61,341 nucleotides of DNA from Pelomyxa schiedti (lineage: Eukaryota; Evosea; Pelobiontida; Pelomyxidae). Position 1 is the first letter of the stretch. Every line of letters starts with the position of its first letter. Below the pieces are notes generated by a model. It was not told where the DNA came from. It ran no database searches and saw only the letters and a program-made list of their open reading frames with translations. Below, piece by piece: positions 58,480 through 61,341 of this stretch. The DNA is taken from positions 1-61,341 of the forward strand of contig JAHLWZ010000882.1 of assembly GCA_020536535.1 (NCBI GenBank). Direction: 5' to 3'. The translations under genes and the position numbers were made by a program.

Positions 58480-59434
58480 TCAACAGTTGCAGCATGGGTG
58501 ATTGTTTTCACTCATTGGAGTAAGCCCCTTCTCTGTAGTGTTATCCTTCTTTGTGGGACTGTTTATAATGACTGTCAATAGGGCTTCCAAAGCAGCATCC
58601 AGTCCCAAATTATCCCGAGCACTGCACAGTGACCTCAGTTTTGTTTGAGAGGCAAGAGGGAACACAGAGGAGATACCAGCCACTGAATTCGTGTTCATTT
58701 GAAAAATTCTCAAGTTCCTCGTTGGTTTTACAGTGGTCTTTCAAGTCACACTATAAGAAGTTATGTCACAGCTGTGCGTGTGAAAGATAATTTAGTAAGA
58801 TGGCTATTGGCAGAAAGACCTTGTTAGCAAGGAGCCAGCATGGAATAGACTTATGTTGTCTGATAGATTCAGCATCAACGAGGTGTTTCCAGTTCTGCAC
58901 ATCGTCAAATGATGATGGGTCGGAAATATCGAAACAAATAAAAACGCCAGCAGCACCCTGCATATGCGCCTAGTAAAAAAAAATCAAGATTGAGACATCA
59001 GTCAGTGTGGTAGTGTATACAGCTGAGACAGCTCTGTATCTCTCCTGCCCTAAGAAAAGGTGTTTGTTCCCGTTCAGAACGTGACAAGTGCGTAGTCAAA
59101 CCTGCAAGGTCCCACAGCTGCACAAACACAGGTTTCCCAAGCAGTTCAACTGTGTGCATTTTACAATCCGCCCCCTTGATTTCCAGTAGTAAGTGCAAAC
59201 CAGGAGTGGCTTCTTTGTTGTGTGTTGTGTGTTGTGTTGTGTGTTGTGTGTGTGGAAGGGAGGAGGCCAAACGTTGGTCGTTGGGCGGGCAGGCACAAAC
59301 ACCCTCGTCGTAATGACGTCCAAAAAGGACGTCTTGCCGGTACATGTCCCGCCCGCAAGCATCACCTTGTGTATCTTCTTCCCCTTTGGTGCACCCAGCA
59401 GTGGGTTCGTTTCATTTGCCTGGGAGGCCGCCAT
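58480..59434 (-). CDS. Rab-family small GTPase
   Basis: Minus strand, start 59434 (MAASQANETNPLLGAPKGKK). P-loop GGTCTGKT, then switch I region with FVPARPTTN. WDLAG joins over an intron (about 59053-59102) to GQERYRAVSA, restoring the standard WDxAGQE motif. GVFICFDISDPSSFDDVQNW, G4 LLANK and SASRDNLGLDAALEAL follow. The C-terminus CCNC before TGA (58480) offers prenylation cysteines. It most likely controls vesicle traffic; the subfamily is not resolved. The first intron contains a GTGTTGT microsatellite (59216-59258). Confidence 0.85.
59216..59258. repeat. GTGTTGT microsatellite in Rab intron
   Basis: Runs of TTGTGTGTTGTG units at the 3' part of the first Rab intron. Confidence 0.7.
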
Positions 59435-59720
59435 TCAACCCTACCCTACCCGCCTCAGTGATTTTCCTTCACAAAACGGTTGCTTTTTAGCCCCACCAGT
59501 TTTTCCTCAGTTGAATAAAGGTTGTGGAAGCCTGCTGATGTGCAAGACCAAAGAGTGTGAGGTGTCAAATGCTTTTAACTTGATCGATTAATTAACACGA
59601 TTTTTTTTAAAAAAAAGGGACACAGTGAGGTGTGTTGTGGAGCCTGTAAATGGTGAAAAATCTAGAGTACAAACAGCTGCTACTGAGTAATGTTAGGGAA
59701 CGTAAGTTCTTGAACAAGAG

Positions 59721-61341
59721 TCAAAGGAAGAGTTTCTGTCTTTCCTGGATCATTTCTCTGCAGAATGGGCAATGTGTTACACGTTGCGCACACTAAACAC
59801 AGTTAGATGGAAGTTATGTGGGTGAATGATATAGGGTGAATTCCCTTCATTCTTACCGTGGAACAAAGCACTCCATGACCACAGGGATGAAACCGTACAT
59901 TGCGGGGGTTGCTGGAGCATACTATGCACATCATGTCAGGTGTCAAATTTGATGACTGCTTCTTGACTGAAAGTAACATTAGCTTTTTTTGGGCAATGGG
60001 TAGCATTGCTGCTAGTTTCTTGTGAACGTCATCCAAAGAGAGGAAGCTGTCTTTGCCTTGCAGAGCCATTTCGAGAGAGTAACTTTGGCAGTATTTCTCA
60101 TTCATCTTTTCGCAAGATGCATGCAAAGTTGCGAACTCTGATGCGCAGAACTGCTCTTCAAATACCTTGTGCATCGGCTCAGGGTATACAGACAGTAGAT
60201 TTTCGCACTCAATTACATCCAGAGTGTTAATTTCATCAAGACAACGAATTAGCGATGACAGGGATGGAAGTTGTGGTAGGTTTGTCAGCTTTGAATGCAA
60301 TGTGGGCTTCAAACGGCACAGTAGGCGATCTGCCAACATTAATACTAAGCATCAAATGGAATTTAACATACCTTCTTTTGGCATACTTGGAACAGAGGTC
60401 CCAGGAACCCTACTCAGCAGTTTTTGTATCAGACATGTAATGCGTTCGCTTGCCTCGTGGATGTCAGTCTCACTACTGTCTGTAGTGAGTGTGGTGCCGA
60501 GGAGTTGATGAATGTGTTCTTCAGAGTGCCTAAACTTGATTGATAGTGCTTCACGCAATTCCTGGAGTTCTTGCATATCTTCTGTTCGACGTGCTACTTG
60601 TTCTTGCAGTTCGCCCAAAGTCGCTTCCAAGTGCTCCAACTCTTCTGCAGCGGGCGTTACTTTGGAGAGCAGCTTTGTGGTCAGTTCATATAACGCCTCA
60701 ACTTCAGAGACAGGGGACAACGAGCCAAGAAACATAGGTCGTACTCGGTGAACGGAATCCCACACCGGTTGTTGATGGAAGGAGGAGGGTGGTTTTGATT
60801 GCAGTGGCTGCTGTTGTTGTGGTGGCTGAGCATGTGGTTGTTTCTTCAACTCCTGCAGTTGCAGTGTGAGCTGTTCGTTCCTCTGTTTCTCCAGCCTGAG
60901 TTCCTCCTTTATTCGGCCGTAGTCCTCATTCAGCGATTGCAGCTGCATAACCAGTTCCTCTTCGAGAATCTCTTCTTCCTCAACCTGGAGGTCGAAATTC
61001 CTTTGCTCCCAACCCACTGGCAGTTGTCTTCGGCTCTGCACCGCCTTGTTATATTGAGAGTTGTATTGCTTACGTACCCGCCGTAGGTGAGTGACATCCT
61101 GGCCCCCTTCTTCGTCATCGTCACCGTCTTCATCGTCATCGTCATCGTCACCGTCGTCCTCGGCATCCTCACTCTCGCCCTGCTCCTGGTCATGCTCGCT
61201 AGGGACAGCCGGTCCATCTTCAGCGATCGCGCCGTCCTCATCACCATCAGACTCGGCCTCATCCTCGTCTTCCTCGTCGTTCCAGTCCTCTTGCGCCCCC
61301 CTTTCCCCCTCGCCCTCGCCCTCTACCTCCCCCCCTTCCTC
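59721..61341 (-). CDS. Coiled-coil RING-finger protein (5' end outside window)
   Basis: Minus strand, open to the window edge, so the N-terminus is missing. The visible start is a long Asp/Glu/Gly acidic region, then a coiled coil (EILEEELVMQLQSLNEDYGR and LRLEKQRNEQLTLQLQEL), a Gln/Pro-rich spacer and a second coiled coil (ELEHLEATLGELQEQVARR). The last exons carry a C3HC4 RING: MCIVCSSNPRNVRFHPCGHG, then over an intron to CAQRVTHCPFCRE, and TGA at 59721. This RING style resembles MUL1/RSPRY1-type E3 ligases that end the protein. Probably an E3 ubiquitin ligase; the substrate is unknown. Confidence 0.8.

Noticed and set aside
59080-59110. Rab with WDLAGL (Gln-to-Leu, GTP-locked) switch II
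   Set aside because: The Leu is read from intron sequence; splicing at GCAG/GTTTGA joins to GGCAGGAGAGATAC and restores WDLAGQERY.
1-61341. CRISPR arrays, operons or bacterial promoters
   Set aside because: The window is intron-rich eukaryotic DNA; no direct-repeat/spacer array was seen.

Overview
The window is nuclear DNA of a eukaryote that uses the standard code: TAA, TAG and TGA all end genes. Genes are close together, lie on both strands and are cut by many short GT-AG introns, mostly 40-130 nt. Gln-, Ser- and Thr-rich tracts are common. The protein set (alpha-actinin, BAR-RhoGAP, a double-DH RhoGEF, BRSK/SAD-like kinase, kinesin-8, BET, tubby, EAF, Rab, a dynamin-like GTPase family and Sel1-repeat paralogues) fits a free-living unicellular eukaryote, most likely an amoebozoan or a unicellular relative of animals and fungi. 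I cannot name the species.

Layout. 1-2.1 kb: decayed Ty3/gypsy retrotransposon. 2.7-2.9 kb: minisatellite. 3.2-10.2 kb: two tandem paralogues, each a dynamin-like GTPase with a hydrophobic hairpin and a C-terminal pseudokinase domain, followed at 10.4 kb by a relic of a third copy. 11-14.3 kb: alpha-actinin. 14.8-15.2 kb: NOP10 with an intact four-Cys zinc site. 15.4-16.7 kb (minus): EAF-type elongation factor. 16.9-17.9 kb: intronless GC-rich serine racemase/threonine dehydratase. 18.1 kb: small predicted-myristoylated Cys protein. 18.7-19.5 kb: SPRY protein. 19.6-22.1 kb (minus): BAR-RhoGAP. 22.3-24.6 kb: tubby. 24.6-27 kb: repeat and relic zone with a 39-bp inverted repeat, a minus-strand gypsy trace and a frameshifted gene fragment. 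27.3-29.6 kb: BET protein. 30-32.7 kb: DH-PH-DH RhoGEF. 32.9-33.5 kb (minus): DNPH1-type nucleotide hydrolase. 33.7-36.5 kb (minus): Gln/Met/Gly-rich protein with a Cys-rich segment. 37.2-38.8 kb: multi-pass membrane protein. 38.9-44.6 kb: three tandem Sel1-repeat genes plus a relic of a fourth. 45.2-49 kb: USP9-like protein with the catalytic Cys replaced by Asp. 49.2-53.9 kb: kinesin-8 with a 9-nt exon inside its P-loop. 54.1-57.9 kb (minus): BRSK/SAD-like kinase. 58.5-59.4 kb (minus): Rab GTPase. 59.7 kb to the window end (minus): coiled-coil RING protein, cut by the edge.

These are independent eukaryotic genes, not an operon. The two parts that look like expanding families are the GTPase-pseudokinase tandem and the Sel1 tandem. 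Both carry a broken extra copy, so both loci have gained and lost copies. The GTPase-pseudokinase fusion, with a predicted N-myristoylation site, is the best candidate for an undescribed system. Exon limits come from reading splice motifs and checking frame and family alignment by eye; no transcript data were available.
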